Shown piece after piece: positions 35,514-44,474 of a stretch of 64,000 bases of DNA (within the stretch, counting starts at the first letter, position 1; every line of letters begins with the position of its first letter). This DNA comes from Pseudomonas sp. CAN1 (GTDB lineage Bacteria > Pseudomonadota > Gammaproteobacteria > Pseudomonadales > Pseudomonadaceae): positions 73,714 through 137,713 of the forward strand of contig NZ_JASMRU010000013.1 in NCBI RefSeq assembly GCF_030462585.1, read 5' to 3'. Position numbers and translations under genes: made by a program. The notes under the pieces were generated by a model, which was given only the letters and a program-made list of their open reading frames with translations, was not told the origin of the DNA and did no database searches.

Positions 35514-36977
35514 ATGTACCGCAAGGGAAAGAATGATTTCGCATTAGTTTTCGCCTGCACACTCTTGGCGCTGTTGATGAGCAAGGGGTTGGCCCTGGTG
35601 CCAGGCATGGCGCTTGACGATTATGGTGCCCTGCATCAAGGCAGGAATCCGCTCTTTTATCTTTGGCAGGGGCGCTTCGTCCAGGCGGGAATTCAGGTGC
35701 TGTTGAGCAGCCTGGGGCTTACCCCGACCTCGATTGCCTGGCCTGTTATCATTCTGTTCTTCGGCTTCGCGGCCCTGGCGATAACGCTGGGCGTGTTGTA
35801 TGTCGCCAGGGACAAGGGGCGTGCTTCGGGGCTGGCGGCCGTTGGGGCTGTAGTTGCAAGTCATCCCTACCTGACGGAGTACTTCACCTATCGAGAGTCA
35901 TTGATCACGCAAGGGACATCGTATGTGCTGCTCGCCCTGGTGTTTGTCACGGCGCAGTGTCCCAGGAGTGAGAGTGCGCCGGTAGAAGTGGGTCGGTGGG
36001 CGCTGTTGTCGGTGCTGATGGTACTTCTGGCAGGGACCCAGCAGACCGTGTTCCTGATCCTCGGTTTTTTCCTGATCGCCGGCCTGGTTCGACAGGCCCT
36101 GGGCAAGCAGTTTTCCTGGCAGTGGCTGAAGGTCAGCGATGAGGGACGGTTCTTGCTGCTGTATCTGCTATCAGCGGTGGGATATGTCTTGATCTATCTG
36201 ATCATTCAGAAGACGACGGGTGTATCGCTGGATTCCAGGAGCTCGATCGTCGGGCACGAGCAGTGGCAGGAGCGAGCGCGAGCGGTGTTGTCCCTGACGC
36301 ATAAGTTGCTCTTGAGCCATGAGCCGACCCTTTCATGGGGGGTGAAGTGCTATGCGTTTTCGGTGTTCCTGATTCTTCTTGCAGTGAGCGGGTTACGCCG
36401 GCCCCGTGGTATTTTGCTGATCCCATTGGCTTCGCTGGTCTTCTATCTTGGCAGCATCTTTCTGGTGAGTATTTCCGGAGGGTGGTGGCCCGTTCCCAGG
36501 GCGCTGTATGGCCTGGGTTTTGCGCTGGGTATGTCGCTGTTGCTGGTTTATCTCAACAGTGTGGGAGTGTTGTACCGAGCATTTCCGGTGCTGACTTTCA
36601 TCGCAGCCGCCGGGTTTTCATTTCACAGCAGTGCAATGCTCCATGACCAGCTCAGGTTGAATCGATGGGATGCCTGGGCAGCCGGAAGCATTGCCCAGGA
36701 GCTGCTTCGCAGTGGCGGCAGCGAGAGTCCGGTGGTTCTTGTCGGAGCGCCCTGGATGCACCCGCTGGGTCTTTCCAGAATCGATGGTGATCTGAACATC
36801 TCAGCTCTCTCGGTTCCTTGGGCGGCAGGCGACCTGTTCATGGAAGCAACCGGGAGAAAGTGGCGAGTCGACTCCATTGCAGAGTCTGCCGAGTGCGATG
36901 GGGTGTCGCCGTGGCCGGTTGCTGGCTCGATAAGGAAAGTCAACGACGCCTTCTATGTGTGCATGGGCACGCGGTGA
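35514..36977 (+). CDS. GtrII-like multi-pass membrane glycosyltransferase (putative)
   Basis: A 487-residue protein with about ten or eleven membrane helices and a C-terminal periplasmic tail. Near the N-terminus ALDDYGALHQGRNPLFYLWQGR shows the paired acidic residues and W-x-x-GR pattern of GtrII/GT-C-type transferases that use polyprenyl-phosphate sugars on the periplasmic side. Base composition is more AT-rich than the flanks, suggesting transfer. Immediately upstream lie genes that could make a polyprenyl-phosphate pentose. The start ATG at 35514 has only a weak ribosome site. The acceptor is unknown; pilin or O-antigen are possibilities. Family call moderate. Confidence 0.7.
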   Translation: MYRKGKNDFALVFACTLLALLMSKGLALVPGMALDDYGALHQGRNPLFYLWQGRFVQAGIQVLLSSLGLTPTSIAWPVIILFFGFAALAITLGVLYVARDKGRASGLAAVGAVVASHPYLTEYFTYRESLITQGTSYVLLALVFVTAQCPRSESAPVEVGRWALLSVLMVLLAGTQQTVFLILGFFLIAGLVRQALGKQFSWQWLKVSDEGRFLLLYLLSAVGYVLIYLIIQKTTGVSLDSRSSIVGHEQWQERARAVLSLTHKLLLSHEPTLSWGVKCYAFSVFLILLAVSGLRRPRGILLIPLASLVFYLGSIFLVSISGGWWPVPRALYGLGFALGMSLLLVYLNSVGVLYRAFPVLTFIAAAGFSFHSSAMLHDQLRLNRWDAWAAGSIAQELLRSGGSESPVVLVGAPWMHPLGLSRIDGDLNISALSVPWAAGDLFMEATGRKWRVDSIAESAECDGVSPWPVAGSIRKVNDAFYVCMGTR

Positions 36978-37022
36978 CACTCGTCATGACCCAGGTCTGA
37001 GTCCAGCCGCCTGCGCCAATGA

Positions 37023-37048
37023 AAAGGCACGCCTCGAGGCGTGCCTTT
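37023..37048. terminator. Bidirectional hairpin terminator between GtrII-like and pirin genes
   Basis: AAAGGCACGCC and GGCGTGCCTTT pair around TCGA, so the whole 26 bases are a perfect palindrome. It lies between two convergent genes and can serve both. Confidence 0.8.
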
Positions 37049-37067
37049 CTGTTTCCATCGCCGATAA

Positions 37068-37763
37068 TCAGGCGACATCCACCAGGATCACTTCGCTGTC
37101 TTCCAGCGCGGTGACCCGTACCACGGCCTCATCGGCGATGGCGGCGCCGTCGCGGGCCAGCAGCTCGATGCCGTTGACTTCGACCTTGCCCGTGGCCGGG
37201 ACCAGATAGGCGCGGCGGTCGCCCAGTTCGTACTCGGCAGTCTGGCCGGCTTTCAGGGTGGCGGCGACCATACGGCCTTCGGCGCGGATGCGCAGGGCAT
37301 CGCCGTCGTTTTCATAGCCGCTGGCCAGGGTCACGAAGCGCCCGGCGCGGTCGCCCTTCGGGAAGGGTTTGGCGCCCCAGGACGGCGTGCCGCCACGGAC
37401 CGAGGGGATGATCCAGATCTGGAAGATCTTGGTGACATCCTTCTCCAGGTTGTACTCGGAGTGCACGATGCCCGAGCCTGCGCTCATCACCTGCACGTCG
37501 CCCGCTTCGGTACGGCCTTTGTTGCCCAGGCTGTCCTGGTGGGTGATCGCGCCCTGGCGGACGTAGGTGATGATTTCCATCTCGCGGTGCGGGTGCGGCG
37601 GGAAGCCGGTGCCGGCAGCGATTTCGTCATCGTTCCAGACGCGGAGGTTGCCCCAGTCCATACGCTCGGCGTCGTAGTACTCGGCGAACGAGAAGTGGTG
37701 CTTGGCGTTGAGCCAGCCGTGGTTGGCGCCGCCGAGTTGCTGGAAGGGTCTGCGTTCGATCAT
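37068..37763 (-). CDS. Pirin family protein (YhhW-type quercetinase-like)
   Basis: A 231-residue bicupin. The metal-binding motif of the N-terminal cupin is HPHREMEIITYV with a further conserved His in SGIVHSE. Members include E. coli YhhW, which cleaves quercetin, but the physiological substrate is unknown. It follows the cystine importer on the same strand after 126 bp that contain an inverted repeat, so it probably has its own promoter. Confidence 0.93.
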   Translation of the reverse strand: MIERRPFQQLGGANHGWLNAKHHFSFAEYYDAERMDWGNLRVWNDDEIAAGTGFPPHPHREMEIITYVRQGAITHQDSLGNKGRTEAGDVQVMSAGSGIVHSEYNLEKDVTKIFQIWIIPSVRGGTPSWGAKPFPKGDRAGRFVTLASGYENDGDALRIRAEGRMVAATLKAGQTAEYELGDRRAYLVPATGKVEVNGIELLARDGAAIADEAVVRVTALEDSEVILVDVA

Positions 37764-37872
37764 GACTTAGTCCTCGTGGGGCGCGGCTGGCCGGTGGGCC
37801 AGTCCGCGCGGTTCATGGGACTATCTTCTCGCGCAGTTGATCGATAGAAAAGCGCAAATATCGGCGCATATT

Positions 37873-37889
37873 AATCGAATAAGTCGATT
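37873..37889. promoter_or_regulatory. Inverted repeat upstream of pirin gene
   Basis: AATCGA (37873-37878) and TCGATT (37884-37889) form a 6-bp inverted repeat around ATAAG in the AT-rich spacer before the pirin gene. It could be a repressor or LysR-type binding site; only symmetry and position support this. Confidence 0.3.
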
Positions 37890-38657
37890 CTATTCCGCCG
37901 TGCGCTTCTCGCCCTGATCGAGGAATTTGCTGAGGAACTGGCGGGTGCGCTCTTCCTTCGGGTGGGCGAACAAGGCCTTGGCGTCGCCCTGTTCGACGAT
38001 CACGCCCTTGTCGATGAAGATCGCCCGGTTGGCCACGTCGCGGGCAAAGCTCATCTCATGGGTGACGATGACCATGGTGCGCTTTTCCTGGGCCAGGCCG
38101 CGGATGGTCGACAGGACCTCGCCGACCAGCTCCGGGTCCAGCGCCGAGGTGGGCTCGTCGAACAGGATCACGTCCGGCTGCATGGCCAGGGCGCGGGCGA
38201 TGGCGACGCGCTGTTGCTGGCCGCCGGAGAGGCGCTTTGGATAGGAGTCCTCCTTGCCGGCCAGCCCGACTTTCGCCAGCAGCTGGCGGGCGCGCTCGAT
38301 GGCCTGGGCGCGCGGCTCCTTCTTCACGATGATCGGGCCTTCCACCACGTTCTCCAGCGCGGTGCGGTGGGGGAACAGGTTGAAGTTCTGGAAGACGAAG
38401 CCCACGTGCTGGCGCAGCTTGCGGATCAATCCCTGCTGGCTGCTGAGCGGCCTGGATGCATCGATGAGGATCTCGCCGACCTTGATGGTGCCGCCGTTGG
38501 GCACCTCCAGCAGGTTCAGGCAGCGCAGCAGGGTGGTCTTGCCTGAGCCGCTGGGGCCGATGATCGCGACCACTTCGCCGGCCTCGACGGTCAGGTCGAT
38601 GCCCTTGAGCACCTCCTGGCCGCGGAACTGTTTGGTCAGCTGGTGTACTTCGATCAT
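37890..38657 (-). CDS. tcyN: Polar amino acid (cystine) ABC transporter ATPase
   Basis: A 255-residue ABC ATPase with Walker A GPSGSGKTT, signature LSGGQQQR and Walker B with DEPTSALD. The sequence belongs to the GlnQ/TcyN group. Together with the permease and binding protein upstream it energises cystine or related amino acid uptake. Its ATG overlaps the permease stop by 4 bp. The gene name rests on the neighbouring D-cysteine desulfhydrase and FliY-type binding protein. Confidence 0.92.
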   Translation of the reverse strand: MIEVHQLTKQFRGQEVLKGIDLTVEAGEVVAIIGPSGSGKTTLLRCLNLLEVPNGGTIKVGEILIDASRPLSSQQGLIRKLRQHVGFVFQNFNLFPHRTALENVVEGPIIVKKEPRAQAIERARQLLAKVGLAGKEDSYPKRLSGGQQQRVAIARALAMQPDVILFDEPTSALDPELVGEVLSTIRGLAQEKRTMVIVTHEMSFARDVANRAIFIDKGVIVEQGDAKALFAHPKEERTRQFLSKFLDQGEKRTAE

Positions 38658-39328
38658 GCGTCGTGCTCCTGGTCATGACGGTTGACCCGGTCTTCCAGGC
38701 GGTTCTGCAGGTGCGACAGGATACTGGCGAGGATCCAGTAGATCAGCGCGGCCGCGAGGTACATGGTGAAGACCTCGAAGGTGCGCGCGGTGATCAGCTG
38801 GGCCTGGCGGAACAGTTCCGGGACCTGGATGGTGGCGGCCAGGGCGGTGTCCTTGACCAGCGAGATGAAGCTGTTGCCCAGCGGCGGCAGGGCGGTGCGC
38901 GCAGCCTGCGGCAGGATCACCCGGCGCAGGGTCTCGGCGCGGGTCATGCCGATACTGGCGGCGGCTTCCCACTGGCCCTTGTCGATGGAGCCGATGGCAG
39001 CGCGGAGGATTTCGCAGACATAGGCGGCCATGTTCAGCGAGAAGCCGATCAGCGCCGCGGGCAGCGGGTCGAGTTCGATTCCGGCCTGGGGCAGGCCGTA
39101 ATAGATCATGAAGAGCTGGACCAGCAACGGCGTGCCGCGGAAGAACGACACGTAGATGCGCGCGATCCAGCGCACGGGAGTGAAACCGTACAGGCGCATC
39201 AGCGCCAGGACGAAACCGAGCAGCAGTCCGAAGAACATGCCGCCTACGCTGAGGACTACCGTGAAGACCGCGCCCTTCAGCAGGAAGGGCGCGGAATCCA
39301 GCGCAAGCTGCAGGCTTGCGTCGATCAT
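38654..39328 (-). CDS. tcyL: Cystine ABC transporter permease
   Basis: A 224-residue His/Glu/Gln/Arg/Opine-type permease with five membrane helices and the EAA loop motif EAAASIGMTRAETLRRVILPQAAR that contacts the ATPase. It overlaps the binding protein gene upstream and the ATPase gene downstream by 4 bp each, a tight operon. A single permease gene implies a homodimeric channel. Confidence 0.92.
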   Translation of the reverse strand: MIDASLQLALDSAPFLLKGAVFTVVLSVGGMFFGLLLGFVLALMRLYGFTPVRWIARIYVSFFRGTPLLVQLFMIYYGLPQAGIELDPLPAALIGFSLNMAAYVCEILRAAIGSIDKGQWEAAASIGMTRAETLRRVILPQAARTALPPLGNSFISLVKDTALAATIQVPELFRQAQLITARTFEVFTMYLAAALIYWILASILSHLQNRLEDRVNRHDQEHDA

Positions 39329-40125
39329 TGGGTCACGTCAGCCTTGAACCACTTTTCCGACAGCTGTTTCAGCTCGCCATCGGCGCGCAGCTTCTCGATG
39401 GCCTTGTTCAGCGCCGCGAGCAGCTCCGGGTTGCCCTTGCGCAGGGCGATGCCGGCTTCCTGGCGAGCGAAGGGCGCGCCGGTGAGGGCCATGGCGCCGT
39501 TGGTCTTGTTGACCATGTCGAAGGCGGCCAGGCGGTCCACCAGGATCACGTCGATACGGCCGCTGCGCAGGTCCTGGAACTTGGTCGGGTCGTCTTCGTA
39601 GGTGCGCACGTCAGCCTGCGGCACGTGCTCGCGCAGCCACTGCTCGTAGTTGGTGCCCAGGCCCACGCCGACCTTCACGCCGGCGAGTTTCTCCGGCGTG
39701 TCGTACTTGCCTTCGTCACCCTTGCGCACCAGCGCCTGGATGCCGGAAACGGTGTAGGCGTCGGAGAAGTCGTACTTCTTCTTGCGCTCCTCGGAGATGG
39801 TCACCTGGTTGATCACCAGGTCCAGGCGCTTGGATTCCAGCGCAGCAAGGATGCCGTCCCACTTGGTCGGCTGCAGCTTGGCGGTGGCGCCCAGCTCCTT
39901 GGCGATCAGGTTGGAGAAGTCCACTTCGAAACCGGCCAGCTTGCCGTTCTCGTCCTGGAAGCTGAAGGGTGGGTAGGTGCCTTCCAGGCCCACGCGGACC
40001 TGGCCTTTCTCCTTGATCTGGGCGAGCAGGTCGTCGGCGGCCTGGGCCTGGCCGAAGAGGCTGGCGCCGAGGGTGAGGGTCAGGCTGGCAAGCAGGAAAT
40101 GACGTCGCAGTGCGGAGAAGGTCAT
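39325..40125 (-). CDS. tcyJ: Periplasmic cystine-binding protein (FliY/TcyJ-like)
   Basis: A 266-residue solute-binding protein with a signal peptide ending QAQA (about residue 28). The motif VGLEGTYPPFSFQDENGKLAGFEVD and RLDLVINQVTISEERKKKYDFSDAY are typical of the cystine-binding FliY/TcyJ group. The ATG at 40125 (MTFSALRRHF) gives a normal signal peptide; the longer open frame to 40164 would put it too far inside. The 118-bp gap to dcyD is AT-rich and may carry a promoter, possibly sulfur-controlled. Confidence 0.92.
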   Translation of the reverse strand: MTFSALRRHFLLASLTLTLGASLFGQAQAADDLLAQIKEKGQVRVGLEGTYPPFSFQDENGKLAGFEVDFSNLIAKELGATAKLQPTKWDGILAALESKRLDLVINQVTISEERKKKYDFSDAYTVSGIQALVRKGDEGKYDTPEKLAGVKVGVGLGTNYEQWLREHVPQADVRTYEDDPTKFQDLRSGRIDVILVDRLAAFDMVNKTNGAMALTGAPFARQEAGIALRKGNPELLAALNKAIEKLRADGELKQLSEKWFKADVTQ

Positions 40126-40243
40126 GGTGGTCCCCGTTTTTGGTGTTTTAAGCAGGTTAGTCAACGCGTGGCGACTATAGGGCTGGAATCGTTATGCAAT
40201 AAAATAATAAAAAATTACATGCTTAGTTCTTGGTCGCGTGCCG

Positions 40244-41245
40244 TCAAGTCGCCGGCTGATAAGCGAACAAAGCCGGTGAGCCACCGGTATGCAGGAATAG
40301 AAGCGGCCCGGGTTTCACGAAGCGATCTCGGCGAATGCCATCGAGCAGTCCGGCCATCGCCTTGCCGGTGTACACCGGGTCCAGCAGCAGGCCCTCCTGG
40401 CTGGCCAACAGGCGCACGGCTTCCAGCGTGCCGGCATTGGGTTCGCCGTAGCGCGGACTGAAATACTCGTCCCACAGTTGGGTTTTCGGCTGGGCCGGCG
40501 CGCCGTGGCCGAGCAGTTCCAGCGTGCGCTCGACCAGCCCTTCCACCTTCGGCCGCTGCGCCGCATCAGTACGCGAGACGGTCACGCCGATGACGTCCAG
40601 TTCCGGCAGCTCATCGGCCAGCGCGATGGCCAGGCCAGCATGGGTGCCGGCGCTGCCGGAAGCGAGTACCACGGCGGAGAACTCCTGGCCGCTGGCGCGA
40701 ATCTGCTCCGCCAGTTCCAGCCCGGCACGGACGTAACCCAGCGCGCCCAGCGCGTTGGAGCCGCCAATGGGCACGATATAGGGCTTGCGGCCCTCGCGAC
40801 GCAGGCGTTCGCCGGTCTGCGCCAGCAACTCGTCCGCGGTATCGAGGTTGGGCACCAGCTCGACTTCGGTGCCGAACAGGTCCAGCAACAGGCGGTTGCC
40901 GTTGCTCAGGTAGTTGCGGTCAGCAGTGCCGATGGGGTTTTCCAGCAGCGCCACGCAGCGCAGGCCGAGCTTCGCCGCGACGGCGGCAGTCTGGCGTACA
41001 TGGTTGGATTGGATCGCCCCGGCGGTGACCAGCGTATCGGCACCGGCATTCAGGGCATCGGCGGCGAGGAACTCCAGCTTGCGCACCTTGTTGCCGCCCA
41101 GGGCGAAGGGCGTGGTGTCGTCGCGCTTCACATACAGGTCGCGGCCCAGCTGTGCGGACAGCCGCTCCAGCTTGTCCAGCGGCGTCGGGCCGCCGGCCAG
41201 GTCGAGTCGGGGAAAGCGGGCAAGGGCTTCGCGCAGGGCGCTCAT
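40244..41245 (-). CDS. dcyD: D-cysteine desulfhydrase
   Basis: A 333-residue PLP enzyme of the ACC deaminase/D-cysteine desulfhydrase family, releasing pyruvate, sulfide and ammonia from D-cysteine. The PLP lysine is Lys53 in [10 protein letters not shown], with [16 protein letters not shown] and the GSGGTH-like [11 protein letters not shown] phosphate loop. Upstream of and co-directional with the cystine importer genes, an arrangement also seen in enterobacteria (fliY-dcyD-yecSC), which supports a shared role in cysteine/cystine use. Confidence 0.92.
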   Translation of the reverse strand: MSALREALARFPRLDLAGGPTPLDKLERLSAQLGRDLYVKRDDTTPFALGGNKVRKLEFLAADALNAGADTLVTAGAIQSNHVRQTAAVAAKLGLRCVALLENPIGTADRNYLSNGNRLLLDLFGTEVELVPNLDTADELLAQTGERLRREGRKPYIVPIGGSNALGALGYVRAGLELAEQIRASGQEFSAVVLASGSAGTHAGLAIALADELPELDVIGVTVSRTDAAQRPKVEGLVERTLELLGHGAPAQPKTQLWDEYFSPRYGEPNAGTLEAVRLLASQEGLLLDPVYTGKAMAGLLDGIRRDRFVKPGPLLFLHTGGSPALFAYQPAT

Positions 41246-41500
41246 GGCGGGTTCTCGATCTGGCAGCGGGAGGCATCACGATAGAGTGCGCGCGGGCCGC
41301 CGGCAATGCGGCCGGCAGACGCGTGACGCGGCCCTGCACGGGAATGTCGCGCGTCGATCTGCAATCTCGCGCGGGGAAACTCCAGAGGCTGTGAATCAAT
41401 GTGCGGACAGCGGCGTGGCGAACCGCTACGCTCCACGCTCAGATCCGGGTCTATAACCGGGCAGATAACGAAAACAGGAAAACCAGGGCGGGGAAATCCG

Positions 41501-41935
41501 ATGACTTCAGCAGTACCTTCACGCACTTCGCTGCAACGCAGGATGCTTCAGCTGGTGGGCGGGCTTGCCCTGCTGCTGGGGTTGAGTGCGCCGGCGCTGG
41601 CCGATCGGGTCATTCCCTCGGGGATGATGGTGGGCTTCGTCGACAGCGCGGTGTACCCGGTGATCACCCTGAAGCGCCCCAAGCCCAGCCTGGTGCGCCA
41701 GGTGATGACCCTGTGGCTGTATGACAAGACGGTCAGCTATCCGCTGTCGGTCTCGGTGCGCATCCGCGACGAGAACAACCGCTTCATGGTCTATGGGCTG
41801 CTGCCGCAGATCACCGGGAAGTTCGTCGGTATCAAGGTCGGGCTGGACAGCCGGATCAGCCAGGTCTGGGTGCTTACGGAGAAGGAGGCCATTGAATACG
41901 TGAACCGACCGGACACCATTTTCCCGCCGACCTGA
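41501..41935 (+). CDS. Conserved periplasmic protein of unknown function
   Basis: A 144-residue exported protein with a signal peptide ending APALA (before DRVIPSG). The mature part, about 110 residues, is predicted beta-rich: GFVDSAVYPVITLKRPKPSLVRQVMTLWL and GKFVGIKVGLDSRISQVWVL. I recognise no domain. The ATG at 41501 gives a proper signal peptide; the open frame extends to 41399 without a better start. Divergent from dcyD. Confidence 0.75.
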   Translation: MTSAVPSRTSLQRRMLQLVGGLALLLGLSAPALADRVIPSGMMVGFVDSAVYPVITLKRPKPSLVRQVMTLWLYDKTVSYPLSVSVRIRDENNRFMVYGLLPQITGKFVGIKVGLDSRISQVWVLTEKEAIEYVNRPDTIFPPT

Positions 41936-42042
41936 CAGAGCACGGTGCGCCGCCTGTGAGATTCCTCCAGGCGGACAGCAGCGGGAGCAGGGCGTCTTCA
42001 GCTATCATGTGCGCCGGTCAAACTCTTTTATCCGGTTCCCCC

Positions 42043-42258
42043 ATGACGTCCTCCCAGCCGCCGCGCGACGATAGCGCGGAAAACACCCAGGAAACTCCGC
42101 AGGAACAACCCACGTTGTCCCTGGCGGAACTCGCCAAGGCTGCGCTTGCTGCGCAGAAGCAGGCCAATTCCTCCTACCAGCACCGCAAGGCCCACGACAG
42201 GGACGAGTACCGTCCGCCGCACCCACGCGGCTCGCGTCGCTCCATGGGCAAGCGCTGA
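42043..42258 (+). CDS. Small hydrophilic protein of unknown function
   Basis: A 71-residue polar protein: an acidic, Gln/Thr-rich first half, a helical LSLAELAKAALAAQKQANSS, and a basic tail ending RGSRRSMGKR. Likely disordered apart from the helix, which could contact nucleic acid or protein. The ATG at 42043 follows a short non-coding stretch. Unrecognised; confidence rests on codon pattern and position. Confidence 0.6.
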   Translation: MTSSQPPRDDSAENTQETPQEQPTLSLAELAKAALAAQKQANSSYQHRKAHDRDEYRPPHPRGSRRSMGKR

Positions 42259-42444
42259 GGCGACCTCTCGTCCGAAACGCCCTCGGCCAGCGCCCTTGCG
42301 GGTGCGCTGGCTGAACTGCGCCGCCCGCTCCGGGTCGTATGCGCATCTGCCGGGCCAGGTTGGCTGGCAACTTCCCGCTCTCGCGAACACGTCAAGGATC
42401 GACAACTGCGCCGCTCGCAGGCGCCTCGCGTCAAAGGAGAATTC

Positions 42445-42696
42445 ATGAAATTCCTCGTCCCTGTCCTTTCCCTGCTGGCGCTGGCCGGCTGCATCACCAT
42501 GACCGGCAATTACGAGGTCACGGCCCACGATGAATCGGGCAAGGAGCTGAGCAAGGGCAAGTTCCTCGCCCATGGCAGCGGCATCTACACCGTGCGCAAC
42601 TCGCTGTGCTCGGTCTATCCAAAGGCCATCGTCACCATCAAGGACGTGGAATCGGAGCAGGAACTGGAGGGCGAAAGCCCGTATCAGTGCCGCTGA
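42445..42696 (+). CDS. Small lipoprotein
   Basis: An 83-residue predicted lipoprotein with lipobox LALAGC (Cys16), followed by a 65-residue beta-rich domain containing two more cysteines (NSLCSVY and YQCR) that may form a disulfide. The ribosome site AAAGGAG is six bases before the ATG, which makes the gene convincing. Function unknown. Confidence 0.75.
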   Translation: MKFLVPVLSLLALAGCITMTGNYEVTAHDESGKELSKGKFLAHGSGIYTVRNSLCSVYPKAIVTIKDVESEQELEGESPYQCR

Positions 42697-42740
42697 GCCA
42701 GTCAAGCCGGCCTGAGGTTCGGCCCGCTATTACCACGGGT

Positions 42741-44387
42741 TTAATGCTGGTCCTGCAATAGCGTTTCGCAGCGCTGCCGGACACCTTCGTTGGGATCTGC
42801 CTGCCGGCATTTGCGAAGCGTCGATAGTGCGTCTTCCGGCCAGGTTTCCCGTGGCCACGCCGATATCGCCTTGAGTGCCATGTTGCGATTGCGCACTGTG
42901 GGGCTGTTCAGGCCTGCGCGAATAAGGTCCCAGCCCTCGCCGGGGAAATGTTCGAGATCCTGCAGGATGAAATCGAGGTCGTTGTGCTGCTGGTACGCCG
43001 GGCCCAGCCCGAGGGTTTCGCCAGGGCCGCTGGCGATGGCGGCAAGGTCCAGTTGCTGTCGCGCTAGGTCCAGCACTCGTCGCAGGCGCTCGATGTCGCG
43101 GGTTTGCATCAACTGGTACCAGTGTTCACCGCGTCCCTCTGCCTGGCGCAGGAACAGCGGTTCCCAGATGTCCAGGTCCAGCAGCCGAGCGGCCGAAATG
43201 CCCTGCCAGACCTGCTGGCGGTCGCTCTCCTGCAGCGCAGCAAGTGCCGTTTCCGGCCAGACGGGGTTGTCGATGAAGGTCTTGGCTCTTGCTGCCAGAA
43301 GCTCACGAGCTTGTGGCGTCCAGCCGGACTGTGCCAGGGAATCCCAGTCTTCATCGCCTTGCAGGAACTCGAGAATCTGCCCGGTGGTTTGCAGTGATTG
43401 CAGGGAGCCGCTCCGGCGATTTCTCACCTGCAGGAGATAGCTGTCGCAAGCCCAGGCGCCATCGGCATAGTCACGAATGTCGCGGGCGGGGCCGCCGCAG
43501 AGCAAGGCCGAGAGAATCTCCGCCGCGCAATTCAGCAGATCGTCATCCAGTGCGACGGCGGGGACCGAGAGTGCGGCGGCCAGTTGTCCGCCAACGGCGC
43601 AACTGTACGCGAGGTATTCGTACATCACGCCGTTGCGGTAGCCCTCTCGCAGCAGCCAGTCGCGAATCTGCATGTCCCTGGTTTGCGCCAGGCGCTCGAC
43701 CAGATGGATTCGCCCCCAGGCGTGCACCTTGCGAGCAAGTTGCCATTGCTTCTGCTCGGCTTCCTCCGGGTCGAGCAGATTGCCCAGGGCCACTGCGGCG
43801 TACAGGGTGAACTCTTCATGCAGGCCGAGGGTGGTCAGGATGTCGACATGCGCTCTGTTTCCCAGAACCCCCAGCATTGCCATGGCGAACTTCACCGGGG
43901 CGCGATCGGGCGCTTCGGTGGCCAGCCACAGCGCCAACGGCTCCAGTTTTTCTCTGCTGATTCCGGGGTAATCCGGCAGGCGCTCGATCAACGGATCGAG
44001 GTACTCCAGCGGCGAGGCACGGCAGAGGTGTTCATACAGCGTATGGGGCGCAAGGGAGTTGGGGCTGTCGCACGCCGCCCGGAGTTTGCCGAGCAACTGG
44101 TCCACTTCATCGGACTGCCCGGCATTGCCATGGTGGCCGACCACGCCATCGAGGGCGCCGGCGCTCCAGCTCAGTTCGCCTTCGGCGGCAGGAACTTCAT
44201 CCGGTAGCGTGGTCGCATCGTCGGGGAGGCCGTCGGGGTAGTCGACGTAGTGAGAGAGATACCCGTAGAGGCTCTGCTGGTCTGCAGGCCAGGCTCTCCG
44301 GGCGTGCTCCTGAAGCAGGATGGGATTGGTTTCGATCGCCTCGCTCGGGCGCCCGAGCAGTTTTCGAAGCCAGGCATTCATGTCCAT
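42741..44387 (-). CDS. Large HEAT-like helical-repeat protein of unknown function
   Basis: A 548-residue cytosolic protein without signal peptide or membrane helices. Long stretches look like helical repeats (for example KFAMAMLGVLGNRAHVDILTTLGLHEEFTLYAAVALGNLLDP and PTVRNRNMALKAISAWPRETW), typical of HEAT/ARM-type scaffolds. The start MDMNAWLRKLLGRPSEAIETN at 44387 is chosen for a GGGAA-type ribosome site; the longer frame to 44444 has none. No catalytic motif is visible. It is flanked by lipoprotein genes on the other strand and the MCE operon upstream. Confidence 0.75.
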   Translation of the reverse strand: MDMNAWLRKLLGRPSEAIETNPILLQEHARRAWPADQQSLYGYLSHYVDYPDGLPDDATTLPDEVPAAEGELSWSAGALDGVVGHHGNAGQSDEVDQLLGKLRAACDSPNSLAPHTLYEHLCRASPLEYLDPLIERLPDYPGISREKLEPLALWLATEAPDRAPVKFAMAMLGVLGNRAHVDILTTLGLHEEFTLYAAVALGNLLDPEEAEQKQWQLARKVHAWGRIHLVERLAQTRDMQIRDWLLREGYRNGVMYEYLAYSCAVGGQLAAALSVPAVALDDDLLNCAAEILSALLCGGPARDIRDYADGAWACDSYLLQVRNRRSGSLQSLQTTGQILEFLQGDEDWDSLAQSGWTPQARELLAARAKTFIDNPVWPETALAALQESDRQQVWQGISAARLLDLDIWEPLFLRQAEGRGEHWYQLMQTRDIERLRRVLDLARQQLDLAAIASGPGETLGLGPAYQQHNDLDFILQDLEHFPGEGWDLIRAGLNSPTVRNRNMALKAISAWPRETWPEDALSTLRKCRQADPNEGVRQRCETLLQDQH

Positions 44388-44474
44388 TCGTGCATTCCCT
44401 TGCAGTCGGAACCTGCGAGCTTGAGCGCTTCCTTTTTTTTGCACAACCCGGTTTCGACCCGGTTGGCCGGAGAT

